Below are positions 1 through 14,000 of a stretch of DNA of 64,000 bases, piece by piece. Location of the stretch: assembly GCF_007565055.1 (NCBI RefSeq), contig NC_044566.1:94162797-94226796 (forward strand), in the 5' to 3' direction. A program made the translations under genes and the position numbers. Source of the DNA: Rhinopithecus roxellana. Lineage: Eukaryota; Chordata; Mammalia; Primates; Cercopithecidae. The notes beneath the pieces were generated by a model, which saw only the letters and a list, made by a program, of their open reading frames with translations, ran no database searches and was not told the origin of the DNA. How positions within the stretch are numbered: position 1 is the first letter of the stretch; each line of letters starts with the position of its first letter.

Positions 1-344
1 TAGCCGTTTGTTTTTCCTCCGTGTGTGGCTTGGCCACTCCTTAAGTGTGTTCGGCCAGTTCCCTGATTGACTCTTTTTAAACCTCAGCCGGGAACGCTCC
101 CTCCTAGCATTATCTTCTCCAGATGGCTATGCTCTTTAGTTCTATATTTACCCAATCCTCCCTTAGGGATTTTTTAATTCTTCCCATTGGATTGGCTTAG
201 CCCATCTTTGTTGATCCTGTTGTTCATAGTCTAAGGGTTGAAATATATCAGACTATGTGATGTCGTGTACTTATTATCTATTAGACTGCTGGTACATTTT
301 CCCTACTGGCATTAATGAGCATTTCCAAATGTGCGACGAGAAAG

Positions 345-550
345 AGAGGGAGAATTGTAAAGTGATGGAGAACACAGATTCTGTGTTCTGCCTTGGACAG
401 CTCTGCCCTCTGTAAGCCTGATTTTCCTCATCTGTTAAATGGCCTTAACACCAGTCACCATCATTAAAGGATTAAATGAGAGGGCCCATGAGAAGTGCAC
501 AGGGCCAGGCACCTCATACCCAATGAGTAAATGCAAGCTGCTGTTGATAT
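345..550 (+). repeat. MIR SINE fragment
   Basis: Contains 'cctcatctgttaaatgg' and then 'aggattaaatgagag' and 'cagggccaggcac', the order seen in the MIR core and 3' half. Diverged, as expected of an old SINE. Bases 1-344 hold nothing I recognise. Confidence 0.6.
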
Positions 551-950
551 TGGTGTCTTGTTTTTGTTGTGGTTAATACCATCATTGTTAATCGGTTTCA
601 ATGCAACAACTCAATCTTCCTGTTTTTCCTCATAAACTTTGTATTAAAAGTTATTCTACCAAGTCTTTGTTTATTAAAAACTAATTACTTTTTTACTTTT
701 AATATGCCCGCTAACTCCCCAGAAGCTATGCTGTCTTTTCCACATAGCTTTTTGGAGCTTTGTTACACAAGTCTCTTGGCTTACCCACCTTGAAAAGCAA
801 GGGCGTAGATGGTTTTATTCTTTGTCTGAATAAAGAAGCTGGGCCATCTTTGGATTTGGTAAAGGCTGGGCCCTCTGATGGAAGAGGAAGTGCAAAGCCT
901 CTTCTTTGACTAGGCATTTCTAAAACAAATTTTCTTTGTTGTTTTTATAG

Positions 951-1020
951 CAAAGTGGTCAAGTTGGATAAACTTCCAGTTCATGTCTATGAAGTTGACG
1001 AGGAGGTCGACAAAGATGAG
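951..1020 (+). CDS. DOCK9: DOCK9 window exon 1: end of N-terminal region
   Basis: 70 nt; the first base completes a codon begun upstream, then 23 codons read KVVKLDKLPVHVYEVDEEVD and on to KDE. Acceptor 'gtttttatag', donor GAG|gtggga. This acidic segment joins the DOCK-C/D N-terminal region, thought to take part in autoinhibition in this family, to the PH domain. It ends on a codon boundary. Confidence 0.93.
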
Positions 1021-1964
1021 GTGGGATACCTCCTTGCTGTTGCTTCTCTTTTCACTCTAGATTTAAACATGAATTTTACAGACTTACAAGATTAGTTAGA
1101 AAATTACCGACATTTAGCCAAAATAGGCATTGGAGTGTTACATGAAACAGAATAATTTTTTAAAAATGTTATTGATTGATTGGAATAAGGTCTTTGTTTC
1201 AACTTTACTGCTTAGCATTTCATGTTCTCTTGGTTGTGTTTATTTGTTCTGAGATCATTTTCAAAGACTTGGATTGCTGCTACATTGTTAAAAGATATCA
1301 AGATGACTTAGACCTTGAATTTAGGTTGTTTTTCAACAGATCTCAAAACAGCTGCCAGCCAGTAGATTTAAATGGCTATTTCTTCAATGACTGCTTTTAG
1401 TGAGTGAAGTCTGATTTTATCAAGCCCACTCCCCCTATTCCTAGAGAAAAGCTCATGGCTAAAGAAGTATGTAAAGGGAAGGGAGTAGGGCATTGAGGTG
1501 AGTCTGCCCACTGAGTGAGGGAAACCTCACAAGAAGACAGTGCCCATCTCTGCATTTCTTATCCTCCCCATTGGTTGTTAAGTGTCCCATTGTGAGTTCA
1601 GGTTTTTCCTTTTTAAAAAATGTGTCAGCTGAGCTATAACATTAGCCACTCATTAAGCAATGTGTATGCAGCAGATTGTTTTAGAAACTACTTTTAAAAC
1701 AATTCTAAGAAAAATTACTGCTCATTCAAAATGAACAATATATTGGGAACTTGGAGCTGATTAGCATGAATAGTGACAGGAGGACCAATGGAAATACAGC
1801 ATGTAAGTGCATGCACTAAACTGTAAAATCCTAAATGGTAAGTTATTTATATTATGCTATTAATAGAAATATTAAAACCACCAATATTAATGTTGAGATG
1901 GTTCAAGACAAAGCATATGATGAGTCTTTCTGCAATTGTCTGTGTGATTACAAAAGCTTTGCCA

Positions 1965-2014
<50 letters not shown>

Positions 2015-5000
2015 TTTTCATCTGTCTATTATACAAATGTGTGCTTAACATATTTGTAGCAGCAACTGGCAGCTCCATGCTCTTCTCCTTAAACCCAGGT
2101 CTTGCGGCATGGGGTCTGTGCTAAAAAAGCAGGTCTCTTCACTTCTCTCAGCTCTTTGCTTTCACTTCTCTGACTCCCCCTTTCTTCCTTTCTATCCCTG
2201 CTTGCATTCTTGCCTGTCTCTCCTTCTTTTTTCCCTCCATCACTTTTATCTCTCCTTTCTGTATGGCCTCACATTTCCTCCCTTTCTTTATTCACCTTTC
2301 CCTGAACTAAGCCTCTGGGAAGGTTTCCAGGAATGTGCTTTTGTCCTCTGACTATAGGGGAGTGTAATTTGAAAACATTTTTTTCGTGAAATCAGGCAAG
2401 ACCTTCCAACTTGAGTGGTCAGTTGAAGTATGTCCTTTCTGTGGCTCATTAAACACTGACAAATAAAAATTTGGACAGGAGCTAGCTTTGCCTTTAATGG
2501 AATAAAGTTTTCAGAAATGTAGGCAGGTCTCTCTCTTTCACCACTAAGTGGACTTTTTTTTTTTTTTTTTTGAGACAGAGTCTCTCTCTGTCGCCCAGGC
2601 TGGAGTGCAGTGGTGCGATCTCCACTCACTGCAAGCTCCGCCTCCCGGATTCACGCCATTCTCCTGCCTCAGCCTCCTGAGCTGCCCGCCACCGCGCCCA
2701 GCTAATTTTTGTGTTTTCAGTAGAGCGGGGTTTCACTGTGTTAGACCACAGGGTGGTCTTGATCTCCCGACCTCGTGATCCGCCCGTCTCGGCCTCCCAA
2801 TGTGCTGGGATTACAGGCGTGAGCCACCGCACCCGGTTAAGTGGACTTTTATGTGGCTTGTAGGCATTGGTGTCAATGGGTACTTCAGTACAGGGGCAGT
2901 GGACAACTTGGCACAAAGGGAGTGACCTTCCCATTGACCAAACTCACAGCAAGTAACCCAGGTAATAACGGAGGTTGACTGGTGGTGTTTTCCTTCTCTC
3001 CTAGGATGCTGCCTCCCTCGGTTCCCAGAAGGGTGGGATCACCAAGCATGGCTGGCTGTACAAAGGCAACATGAACAGTGCCATCAGTGTGACCATGAGG
3101 GTGAGGACGCGCATCACTTTGCCCTCCCCTCTCACAGCCCTTTCTTCCATAGAGCTCGAGAACAATGCTCAAGATGAATGCGCATGCTGTTCTTCCCCAC
3201 AAAAGGGACATTGTCTGGTTCCTAGGATGCTCCCCTGGTGATAGCACCCCCATTGGCACAGTCTCATCCACCCACTTTCCCTCACTGTCTTCTGACCACC
3301 AGCATAAGGAGACCATCCCTCGGCTGGTGTGAAGGTGCAGTCACTGACAATAGGCTTTCTCCTCTATAGTAACTGAAAAGTGTTCCTTGGTACCTCACAG
3401 AATGTCACCAAGGGACATATCTGTCATGCCAATCCTGAGCACTTCTGTGGAGGTGTACTGCAACAGTCAAGTAAAGCAAAAATTGAGGACGAAAAAAGAA
3501 AATAGTTGCATAGAGGAGAAGGTTGCAGAGAGAGAAGTCACACCAATAGAAAAAGCTATTCAGGAGAAAAGTGGGACCAGAGAAACATCAGGGTTAATAA
3601 CAAAGGGAATAGAAACAAGCGAGTCAGGGAGATAACAATTAAGGAGGAAATGTGACTGTCATTACCCTGAGGCTGGAAAATCATTCAGCGTCTTGAGGCA
3701 AAAAATAGTTCCCATTCTGTGAGCAAGAAACCCTGGGGATTTTAGAGAAAGTTTCTGGCCTCTGTGCTGCATCCCACAGTGGAAGTCCCTGCACTGCTTT
3801 GGGGTAGCTATGTAAACTCTCCGATTCCGTGGGTGAGAAAAATGACCCGTGGATATTAGGGGACCCACCTCCTCAGAGCTGAGATGCAGTCAGCTTCTTA
3901 GATGGGATGGGGAGTCTTAACCCCGCAGTAACCTGGAGCGTCAGCTAGAGTGAGAACGGAGACAGGTTTTATGGATGTGTGTAGTCATAAGTGGGTTATT
4001 GATAGAGATTGTGACCCTCTTCATTTTGAAATAATCCCTGTGTGTGTATTTTTCTCTCAGTCATTCAAGAGACGATTTTTCCACCTGATTCAACTTGGCG
4101 ATGGATCCTATAATTTGAATTTTTATAAAGATGAAAAGATCTCCAAAGAACCAAAAGGATCAATATTTCTGGATTCCTGTATGGGTGTGGTTCAGGTAAA
4201 TATGAAAAGAGTTTTGCCGTTACATTTTCTTATCTGCAGTAGTGCTTATGCGTAAATAAAAAATAGCAGATTTAAGCAAACACTTCTAAAAATGGGAATA
4301 CGCATGGTAGAAATATAACATCGCCGGGCGCGGTGGCTCAAGCCTGTAATCCCAGCACTTTGGGAGGCCGAGACGGGCGGATCACGAGGTCAGGAGATCG
4401 AGACCATCCTGGCTAACACGGTGAAACCCCGTCTCTACTAAAAAATACAAAAAACTAGCCGGGCGAGGTGGCGGGCGCCTGTAGTCCCAGCTACTCGGAG
4501 GCTGAGGCAGGCTGAGGCAGGAGAATGGCGTAAACCCGGGAGGTGGAGCTTGCAGTGAGCTGAGAACCGGCCACTGCACTCCAGCCTGGGCGACCGAGCG
4601 AGACTCCGTCTCAAAAAAAAAAAAAAAAAAAAAAAAGAAATATAACATCTAACTTTAAATGAGGAAAGGCTTGTTTTTCATCATTATAGAAGATGAAAGG
4701 GATAATGTAGAGGCAGAATTATGCTGTGGCAGGCAGGAGCACTCTGGCTCGGCCACTTTATAGCTGCGTGACCTTTAACAGGCTACTTAATTCAGATAAT
4801 GAGAATGTTTCTTTAATATGGTAAATGAGCACATTGGATGAATCAGTGCAGGAAAATATTTAAAACACTTCATAGTATCTCAGTGGTGATTTTTATCGCT
4901 AGCATTATAGTACCAGTGGCCATGTAGATCAGTAAAGAGATTAGATTTCAGCGCAGATTGAGTTCAAATCCCTGCTCCTCCACTTACCGGCGCTGTAACC

Positions 5001-8000
5001 TTGGAGATATTATTTAACCTCTCTGTACCTCAGTTTCTTCATTTGTTAAATAAGGATAATGGCAGTTCCAAATATGGTTACTGAGAGGGTTAATTCATTA
5101 CGCATGTAAAGAGCTTAGAACAGTGGCAACAAATGGTAAGCATTTGGTGAATATTAGATAGATTTGTAATCATAGAGCTGTTGTACTTTTATATCACAGG
5201 GCTTATGTATTTATCCTTTAAAATTATTGTTAATTATACATAATACATGAATGTATTTTTATTGTAAAAAATCAGATAATACAGATAAAGTGAAAGTCCT
5301 TCTGGACCCCTTCTCCCCTCCTCAGTCTCTCTTCTCTGAAGGGAGCTACTACCAGTTGTGCGTGCATCCTTCTGTAGCTTTTTAGCATTGTCTTTGGAAG
5401 AGAGTTGTCAGTTTCCCTGTCCATCATCTGTCCATCCATCCATCCATCCATCTGTCCACCCCTCCATTCATCCAGCTTTGCCACTTTCAAGGAAGATTTA
5501 AGGCAGCAGCTTACAAGCATACACAGGACATGGGATAGCATAAACTTAAAGTGGGGGTGAAAGCAGAAAGATGAACAGGGGGTTGGGATAAGGGTGAGAG
5601 AAAATAGAGTTAAGGAGGAAGCATATGTTTTGAAGATCTAACACCTGCTACGGGTGGGCCACCACCTGGGCTCTGTGCCTTCTCACTTAGAGACCTGTTC
5701 AGTCACACAATTCACAGTGCACATAAGATACAGACAATTCAATTAGTCAGAAGCTGCCCCAGTAATCTCAGAATGAAGATCATTCAGGCATTTTTCTCAG
5801 GGTCCCCCTCAGACAGAAGGCTCTGTGGTTGATGAACAATCTTCCTAACAACCCCTCACAAAAGATTCAGTCACCATTATCAAAGAATTCTCTCTTCAAA
5901 TGACTCCATGGTGGCTGATCACATTGGCCTGTAGCTCGATTCTGTAAGGAGATTGTTTAGTGGGGCCAGTGTGACACAGCTATCTGGTTTGACCAAAGGT
6001 ATACTTGTTATGTATTTACGTGTTTACCCACCATTAAAGTGCATTTTCTTCCAAGGAATATATTTGTCCGATTGAAACAGCCCAGCCGGGCACAGTGGCT
6101 CATGCCTGTAATCTCAACGCTTTGGGAGGCAGAGGTGGGTGGATTACCTGAGATCAGGAGTTCGAGACCAGCCTGACCAACATGGTGAAACCCTGTCTCT
6201 ACTAAAAATACAAAAAATAGCCAGGTGTGGTGGCAGGTGCCTGTAATGCCAGCTACTTGGGAAGCTGAGGCAGGAGAACCGCTTGAACCTGGGAGGTGAG
6301 GTTGTAGTGAGCTGAGATTGCGCCATTGCACTCCAGCCTGGGCGACAGAGCAAGACTCTGTCTCAAAAAAAAAAAAAAAAAAAAGCCCAGCAGTGCTGAA
6401 GGGCAGTGCTTCACCTCTGCATCACCGTCACCCACTCACATCCTCTTCCCTTGAAATAATAGTGGTGCTAGATCACAAGTGTTCACTGCTGTTTCTTCAT
6501 TCATCAGTTTTGGACGTCATTGCATGACTTCTGTGCTGGTAGATAGGCTTTTAGCTCCTGGCACCCTCCTTTGGCCTCTAATCTGGATGAATTGCTTTCC
6601 CCGCCCCGCATACCTGCCATCTAGACATTCGGCCTGTCTTCCTCCCTGTGTTGGGCTTCCTGTTTCTAGAACCTTATGCCTTCCTCTTTCTTGTTCTACT
6701 TTCTTGTTTTGGAGAAGCACATCTTCTGCAGCTTTCTGAGGAGTTGTGTGTGAGATGTTAATTTTTTGAGAATTAGGGTATCTGTTCATATCTTTATTTT
6801 TGCATTCACGCTTGACTCATAGTTTGGCTAGTTATAAAGTTCAAAGTGAAATCATTTTACCTTGGAATTTCAAGGGCATCCCATTGCCTTCTAGTTTCCA
6901 CTGTTGTTTGAAGGATTCTGATGTTATTCTGAATCCCTGTTCTTTGTGGTCTTCTCTTCAGTGTTCTAAAATTTTGGTTGTTGTGTCTTGATTTTTATTT
7001 TATGTTTTGGTGAGCTTTTTTGTTAAGGTATAACATATAAAGAGAAAATAAGGTATAACATATAAATAGAAAATAAGGTATAACATATAAATAGAAAATA
7101 TATAAATAATGCGTGTGTGACTCGGTGGATCTTTCTGGAGCTCTGCTCTCTCTTACCTTTGTGCTGTTTTATTTCCTGTCATTTTGGAGACTCTGCCCTG
7201 CATATTCTGGCCACCTGGGTCTTCCCCAGGTCTGGTCAGTGTCTTCTCCTCAGCAAGATGGCAGGGCTCTGTTTGGATTCCCCTTCCTGTGCCGCAATTC
7301 AGATACTGCCTCCAGGCAGAAAGCTGAGGCGATGTGGGGCTAACTTCATGTCTTTCCCTTCTACAAAGAAAGGGCTGCACTACCTTTTGCCTCCTATCTA
7401 AAAACTGTTATTTCATGTATTTTGTCCACTTTTCTACCAATGATGGTGGGAGAGTAAGTCCAGATCCTGTTTCTTCCTCATGGTCAGCCGTGGAAGGGAG
7501 GGGTCAGAATCAGATGTCTGCAGGGACCAAGGAGGTAAATTAAGTGACAGAGAGGACTGGTTGCAAATCAACAGGGAATGCTGGGGTGACCTGGAGCCCA
7601 GTGCCCCATTTAAAGGGGGCATCTGCTGCCCATCTGCAGCTGGTACCGCCAGTTGGAACCCCCAGCTCAAAGGTGCCAGATCATCTGGTTTCTCAAAAAG
7701 TGAGAAATACAGAATTTGAATTAAACTTTGGTAACTTCAATTATTGGTAACTAATTTTAAAAACCACTTTGAAAAATAAACGAAAAACACCAAAAGGTAA
7801 TTTGATAGGACTACAAAAGAGCAAACAAACAAAACACCGCTGTGTAGAATCCCCACCCCACCGAAAAAAAGAAAAAGAAAAGGTAAAATACATGAAAGTG
7901 TATTTGGGCCCAAGATCAAGACTGCAGCACTGCTTAATGCTCACTGAAAATTATTTTCAGTCAACAGCGAATGTGGATGTCTCTCAGCTGGCAATTCAGC

Positions 8001-11000
8001 CTCTGCTGAAAGCCACCACTATGAACAACCTCATTATATCAGAGGATGTTTATTGACAATGTTTGTGAAGGAAGGAGTGCCAGAGTGATGTTTCAATGAC
8101 AGTGAATTAACTTCTTGGGTGGGATTCCCAGGTAGGAGTTTTATTTGTATTCTTTAGTCAAAAGACCGTTAAGTTACTTTTTAGGTGAATTTTCTGGCAC
8201 TGACTTTAGAAAGAAGGTTAAAGCAAACCTAAATATATTTGGTAACCTCATTTTTTAAAGTAGGAAGTAATTGTTTTTGTTTTATAAGAGAGTTTTGCTG
8301 CATGTTTTTGGCCCAGGGGACAGCTGTCTATAAGTACAAGAGCCGTGAGCTATCCATTAGTCTCTGGGGTGCTTTTCAAAATCTAAAGTTCTGATTTCAA
8401 TGGAAGTCTCTTCCTTCAAAATGTCTTTGCAGATGCAGCTTTTGATGGTGTTTTTCATTTAATAAAGTGTATCCAAACCTTCAAAAGAGTACAATAATTT
8501 GTTTTTATCTATGTCTGTTTGTAAACTAAGAGTCAAAAGTTGTGATTTAAGTGTTTTTAAAAATGATTACTTATGGATGTTATTTAAAAAATTAGTTGAC
8601 TGGTGCTGTGAATTTAAAAAAATGCCTAAACTAAAAATTTTTGAGTATTTTAGAACCCTTGAAATTTATTATACTTACTTTGCAGATGAGGAAACTGAGA
8701 CTCAGAAACAGAAGTTATTTAGAATTGAGGCCTAATGGGATTTTTTTTTTTTCCCCACTTTTAACTTTCTGTTTTCACGATTGTGAGTATACAGGGAAAG
8801 GAGGAGAGAAAACTCATTTTGTTTCTAGCCTTTGACTTCTTCCCTGGTTCTTGCCTTGATGTTTAAGTGAAATCCAGGGTGGCAATTACTGAACCCACAG
8901 CAGACAGTCTGTGCACAAGAGTGTGTGACTTTGCCAAGGGGAGCATTTGACTTTGCATTTCTAAGAACTGTGCTGCAAAATCACAGAGACTTTTGGGAGG
9001 GTTGCCCTGTCCCTGAGACCTCCACCAAGGAACTCTTAGAGTGACTGTGGATAACCCGTGAGGATTTTAGTGGCTATATGGGAGGCTGTCTTGCTGGCCC
9101 AGGTTAGTGGAAGTGTTCGATTTCATATCACTTCGCCTGTCCTTACAGGGGATCTTGTGCCATGTTCCTCTGAGCTAAACCTCTGTCTAGCGCAGCCAAC
9201 CTCGGGAAATTTTGCTCCCTGGAGGACATCTTGCAATGCCTGAAGACTGTCATCTGTTGGCTTAAGACCATAAATTTTGCTAATCATTGTACAATGCACA
9301 GGCCAACCCCTCACAACAAAGAATTGGCCTCCCAAGTGTCGGTAATACTGAGGCTGAGAAGTCATGGCCTAGTGCATGTTCATCTTCCGTCTGCTACTGC
9401 ACATGGACTATTCTTGTTCTTTGAGCCAGTCACCCTTGCGCAGGCATGAAAACCGGAGGCAGGAGGCAAGGCCACGGACAGGGAGTCCAAATACTTTTTG
9501 GGATTCATAAAGGATGGGAAAGTTCCAGATAAGTAAGCCAAACATAATAGATAATGGTTGGCTTTTAAAAATATAATACCATACACTACTTCCTTAAAAA
9601 AAAGTAGGAGCTGAAGAAATATGAAAATTTTACATGAAATTTACTTTATTCAACAAATATTTTTCAAACACCCACTATGTGCAAGTCACTGTAGAGTCCA
9701 TAGAGACTAAGGATGTGTAGCACTGAACAAAACAGGAGCTTTGAGGAGCTTGCATTCCACTGCAGGGGCACACAATGAATCCAATGAGTATGTAAAGCAG
9801 GTAATGAGTCAGATGGAAAAGTAAAGCTTGCAGGAAGTGAAGCAGGGAAGGTGGGCAATGATGGGATTTCATGAGGAGGGGGCTTGCAGTTTAAAATAGC
9901 TTGGTTCTCAATGCCAATGAGACAGCACTCACCAACAAATAAGAGAGAGAAATTACTTTGAAGCAGTTCTAATTCTTAAAGTATGTCTCTTTATCCTTTT
10001 TTCATTTCAGAACAACAAAGTCAGGCGTTTTGCTTTTGAGCTCAAAATGCAGGACAAAAGTACTTATCTCTTGGCAGCAGACAGCGAAGTAGAAATGGAA
10101 GAATGGATCACAATTCTAAATAAGATCCTCCAGCTCAACTTTGAAGCCGCGATGCAAGAAAAGCGAAATGGTGACTCTCATGAAGGTAGGCAGGCTTGGC
10201 TTCCCCCGGGCACGTACACACTCTGTGGGTGTCTTTATTTTTGCCAGGTGGGTATAGGAAGGAGACTTGTGTTGCACAAGTACATGAGAGGTGGGACGGA
10301 TAGGAGCTCTTTACAAATAGCCTGTCCGCAAAGGTTTTGCCACGTTACAACCTACTTCCCTGACATTTTCTATGTGGAAATCATGTAATGGGAAGAACCA
10401 GAGCTTTGGAGGCAGAAAGGAAGACCTGGGTTTGAGTCCCATAAATACTGTATTTCAGCTGTGTAGCCTTGGGTAAACAACTTATGTTTTCTGAGCCTCA
10501 GTTGACTCACCTGTAAAATGGGAATAAACATGAAAATTGCTGGGAAGATGAGAGAGTAAATAAGAAAATGAATCTCAAGTATCTGGCATAGAATTTTTAC
10601 TGTATTATAAAATATTAGTAATAATTAGAATGCATGGGAGCCTCAGATTAAATTGGTGAGAAAAAACTGGCTATGTTCTTGACAATTCATGTTTTACTTC
10701 AACCCTTATGTGGTTCCCAACCCTGGCTTCCCCTTAGAAGTACTTGGGAGCTTTTTAAAAATACCATTTACCTGGTCCCACAAGAGATTCTGATTTAGTT
10801 GGCCTGGGGCGGAGCCTGGGCAGGTCTGACTTTTAGGGGGTCTCATGGATGTGCCCATGTGGGCTGTTGTTCATAGCTAGTGTCAGGTCTAATTGGACAG
10901 TGTCCATGCTATACCAGCTACTCAATGTTTTGACTCTCACCACTGGACCTGTGCATCAGTATTTTTTCAAAGCACCCCAAGTGTTTCCCGGAAGCATCCA

Positions 11001-14000
11001 GATTGGGGAACCACTGTGTTCATTTGAAGGCACCTAAGAGAAATGGCCTTCCTCCTCCTGTTTCAAATGAAATGCTATGAATACAAGTGACTCCAATAAT
11101 CTGTTTTGCCATTTTAGATGATGAACAAAGCAAATTGGAAGGTTCTGGTTCCAGTTTAGATAGCTACCTGCCGGAACTTGCCAAGGTAACATTGTCTTAC
11201 ATCTTCTGCTCTTCACTGAATGCTGTTGAAGTATTTCTCATTTCACTGGTTTGTCCAGAATGGAACCTGTTGAAATCATAACAATTACATTGGGATTACC
11301 TCTCTGTTTTTCTGACCTGATTATAAGGTGACATGTACTCAATGCAGTATGATTTCAGGTCTGTCTTCCAAAAAGTACCCTGCAAAGTATTCTCCTTTTA
11401 TTATTGTTTTAAGTGTTTTTTTCCCCCGCCGATAATGCTTAACACTGCATCACAGGTACTGAAGAAATAACCGAAATATGCAGGCAGGTGTTCTCATCAT
11501 AGAATCGTACTTTCTATGTTGATACATGTGCTCTCCCTTACTCAGGTTAATAGACACAGTTCTAAAGAGGAAGGACCTGGTAATCTTGCTGCAAAACCCA
11601 GGGGTTGCCTGAGTTACAGAAATTGTTTCTCGGTCACTCTCAATGGGAAAAAAATAAGCTATTCCTGTATCCTACAATTTTGAGAAATTTGACAGTTACT
11701 GAAAAGCACAAAGAAAAGCAAACCAACCATACTGCTACTTCCCAGATTAAATATCTGTTATGATGTTGCCTTTTTAGCTTCCATATTCTTAAAAGATATA
11801 AAACACCAGCTATAATTGAGGTTCTTTTTAAACACTGTCCTTATTCCCATTTTCTTCTTTTCCCACAACCCCAATCAGAAACAAGCACTATCAAAAGTTT
11901 TACTTTCATTTTTATATCTTTACAAATAAATCGATCATAATGATATATACGGTGTTATTTAGTATGTTTAAAAATGTTTTATAAATGCTAACATACTATA
12001 TGTATTGTTCTGCACTTGAAAAAATTTTTTAATTTACCCCTTTTATTTGTACTATATAGACTTCTAATTTTAGTGGTTCTATTATTTTCACTTTTTCTAT
12101 TATAAACAAAACTACAATGACTGTCCTTGTGCTTGTGTCCTTGTGTGTATCTGAATGATTCTTTCTTAAATGAGAGAAGTATCTTTGTCTTCTCTAGCCC
12201 TTTGCACTCTGACTCTGTTACTGCCCTTCTATTCTTTTTTTTTTTTTTTTTGATACTAGAGTGAAATGGTGACCCTCCACACCCACATCTTAAACACTAT
12301 AATAGAAACATGGTTTATCTCTATAGGATTATAAATAGACGAGCATTCAGCATTGACCTTTATTTTAAGACAACAGGGCTGTTCTCAAGTGTAAAATCTC
12401 CCTCCCTGACTAGGACTTTAGAACATTGTTTTTTTTAAGGACTTGACTGTTACCACAGTATCTTTTTAGCACCTGCCTATTAAAGCTAATTTTAGTGCCG
12501 CCATTGTAACCACCTCCTAGTCCGGGAAGAGTTTTGGCTTGTGTGTTTGTGTTTTTGCGTTATAAATGTCTGTGTATCATATTTTGCATTGAGATTTGCT
12601 TTTTTTGTTTCTGGATGTTTGGGAGTTCATAATTTCTCAAAACAAAATGTTTGTGCCCATTTGGGTTTTAGTTTGTTGCAGCAGGTAATATATGTGATGC
12701 CATCTAGAATTCAGAAAGTAACCATCTGCACTTATTGGGTGAACAGAATGGATACCTAGGAGAAGATTCATGTTATTTGAGCGTAATGTTGATTAATAAA
12801 AAATCTATACTTTTTCCTCTGAGGATATACAGGAACTGTCCCCTCCTTCTCTTACTACCCAGCCAATATAATTCAGTATTGTTTGATCCCAAGACCTAGG
12901 GAGATTTTTAAATATATACATATATTTAATATAAATGTGTACATTTATGTATATATACTTATATTTTTATAAGTATAATTATATATATTTTTTCATTTAA
13001 AATATTTGGAACTGTTTTTAAACCATGAGTTGCAAGTTAGCTTAAGCCATTTTAGTTGGCGAAATCAGTTTGATTTCAACCCCTGCTTCTTTTTGTTTTG
13101 TTTCTATCTAGTTTTTTATTCTTTTTATTGAGGTGTAATTTATAATAGCAGAATGCTCAAGCATGAATTGTAGAGCTCACTGGAGTTCACATTTGTACAC
13201 TGATGTAAGCAGCCCTCAGGCTAGCTTGGACCTGAGACCCTCATTATTTTGACCTCCATCACTGTAGATTAGTATTGACTTTTCTAGACCTTTCTGTGAA
13301 TGGACTCATACATGTAAACTTTGTGTCAGGGTTATTTAGCTAAACATTAATGTGACTCACTTTAAAAAGTTTTTTTAGGTCGGGCATAGTGGCTCATGCC
13401 TGTAATCCCAGCATTTTGGGAGGCTGAGGTGGGCAGATCATTTGAGGTCAGGAGTTCAAGACCAGCCTGGCCAACATGGGGAAACCCTGTCTCTACTAAA
13501 AATACAAAAATTAGCCAGGCGTGGTGCCTGTAATACCAGCTACTTGGGAGGCTGAGGCAGGAGAATCACTTGAACCCAGGAGGCAGAGGTTGCAGTGAAC
13601 TGAGCTCATGCCACTACACTCTAGTCTGGGTGACAGAGCAAGACTGTTGTGTCCAAAAAAAAAAAAAAATGTTTTTTTAATGTGATAGAATTGAATGGAG
13701 AATATGAAAGTACACTGCCCTTAATAATAACATTATTTTTTATATAAAATAATATCATTATTAAGGACTATGTACTATTTATATATATAGTGTATGTGTG
13801 TCTTGCATAGCGATATAAAAGGTATTTGTTTTTCTTAGTGTGCTATTTTGTGTATTTATTTGCTTTAATTGGTATATAACATACCTATTTCGGGGGTTTG
13901 TGTGATATTTTGATATCTGTATACAATGTGCGATGATCAAACCAGGATAATCGGGATAGCCATCACCTCAAACATTTATCTTTGTGTTGGAGATTTAAAA

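Noticed and set aside
1835..2078. Cys-Val and Thr-His repeat open frames
   Set aside because: They are translations of the (TG)22 microsatellite.
7025..7099. Direct repeats considered as a CRISPR-like array
   Set aside because: Three abutting 25-bp copies without spacers in a primate intron are a simple tandem repeat.
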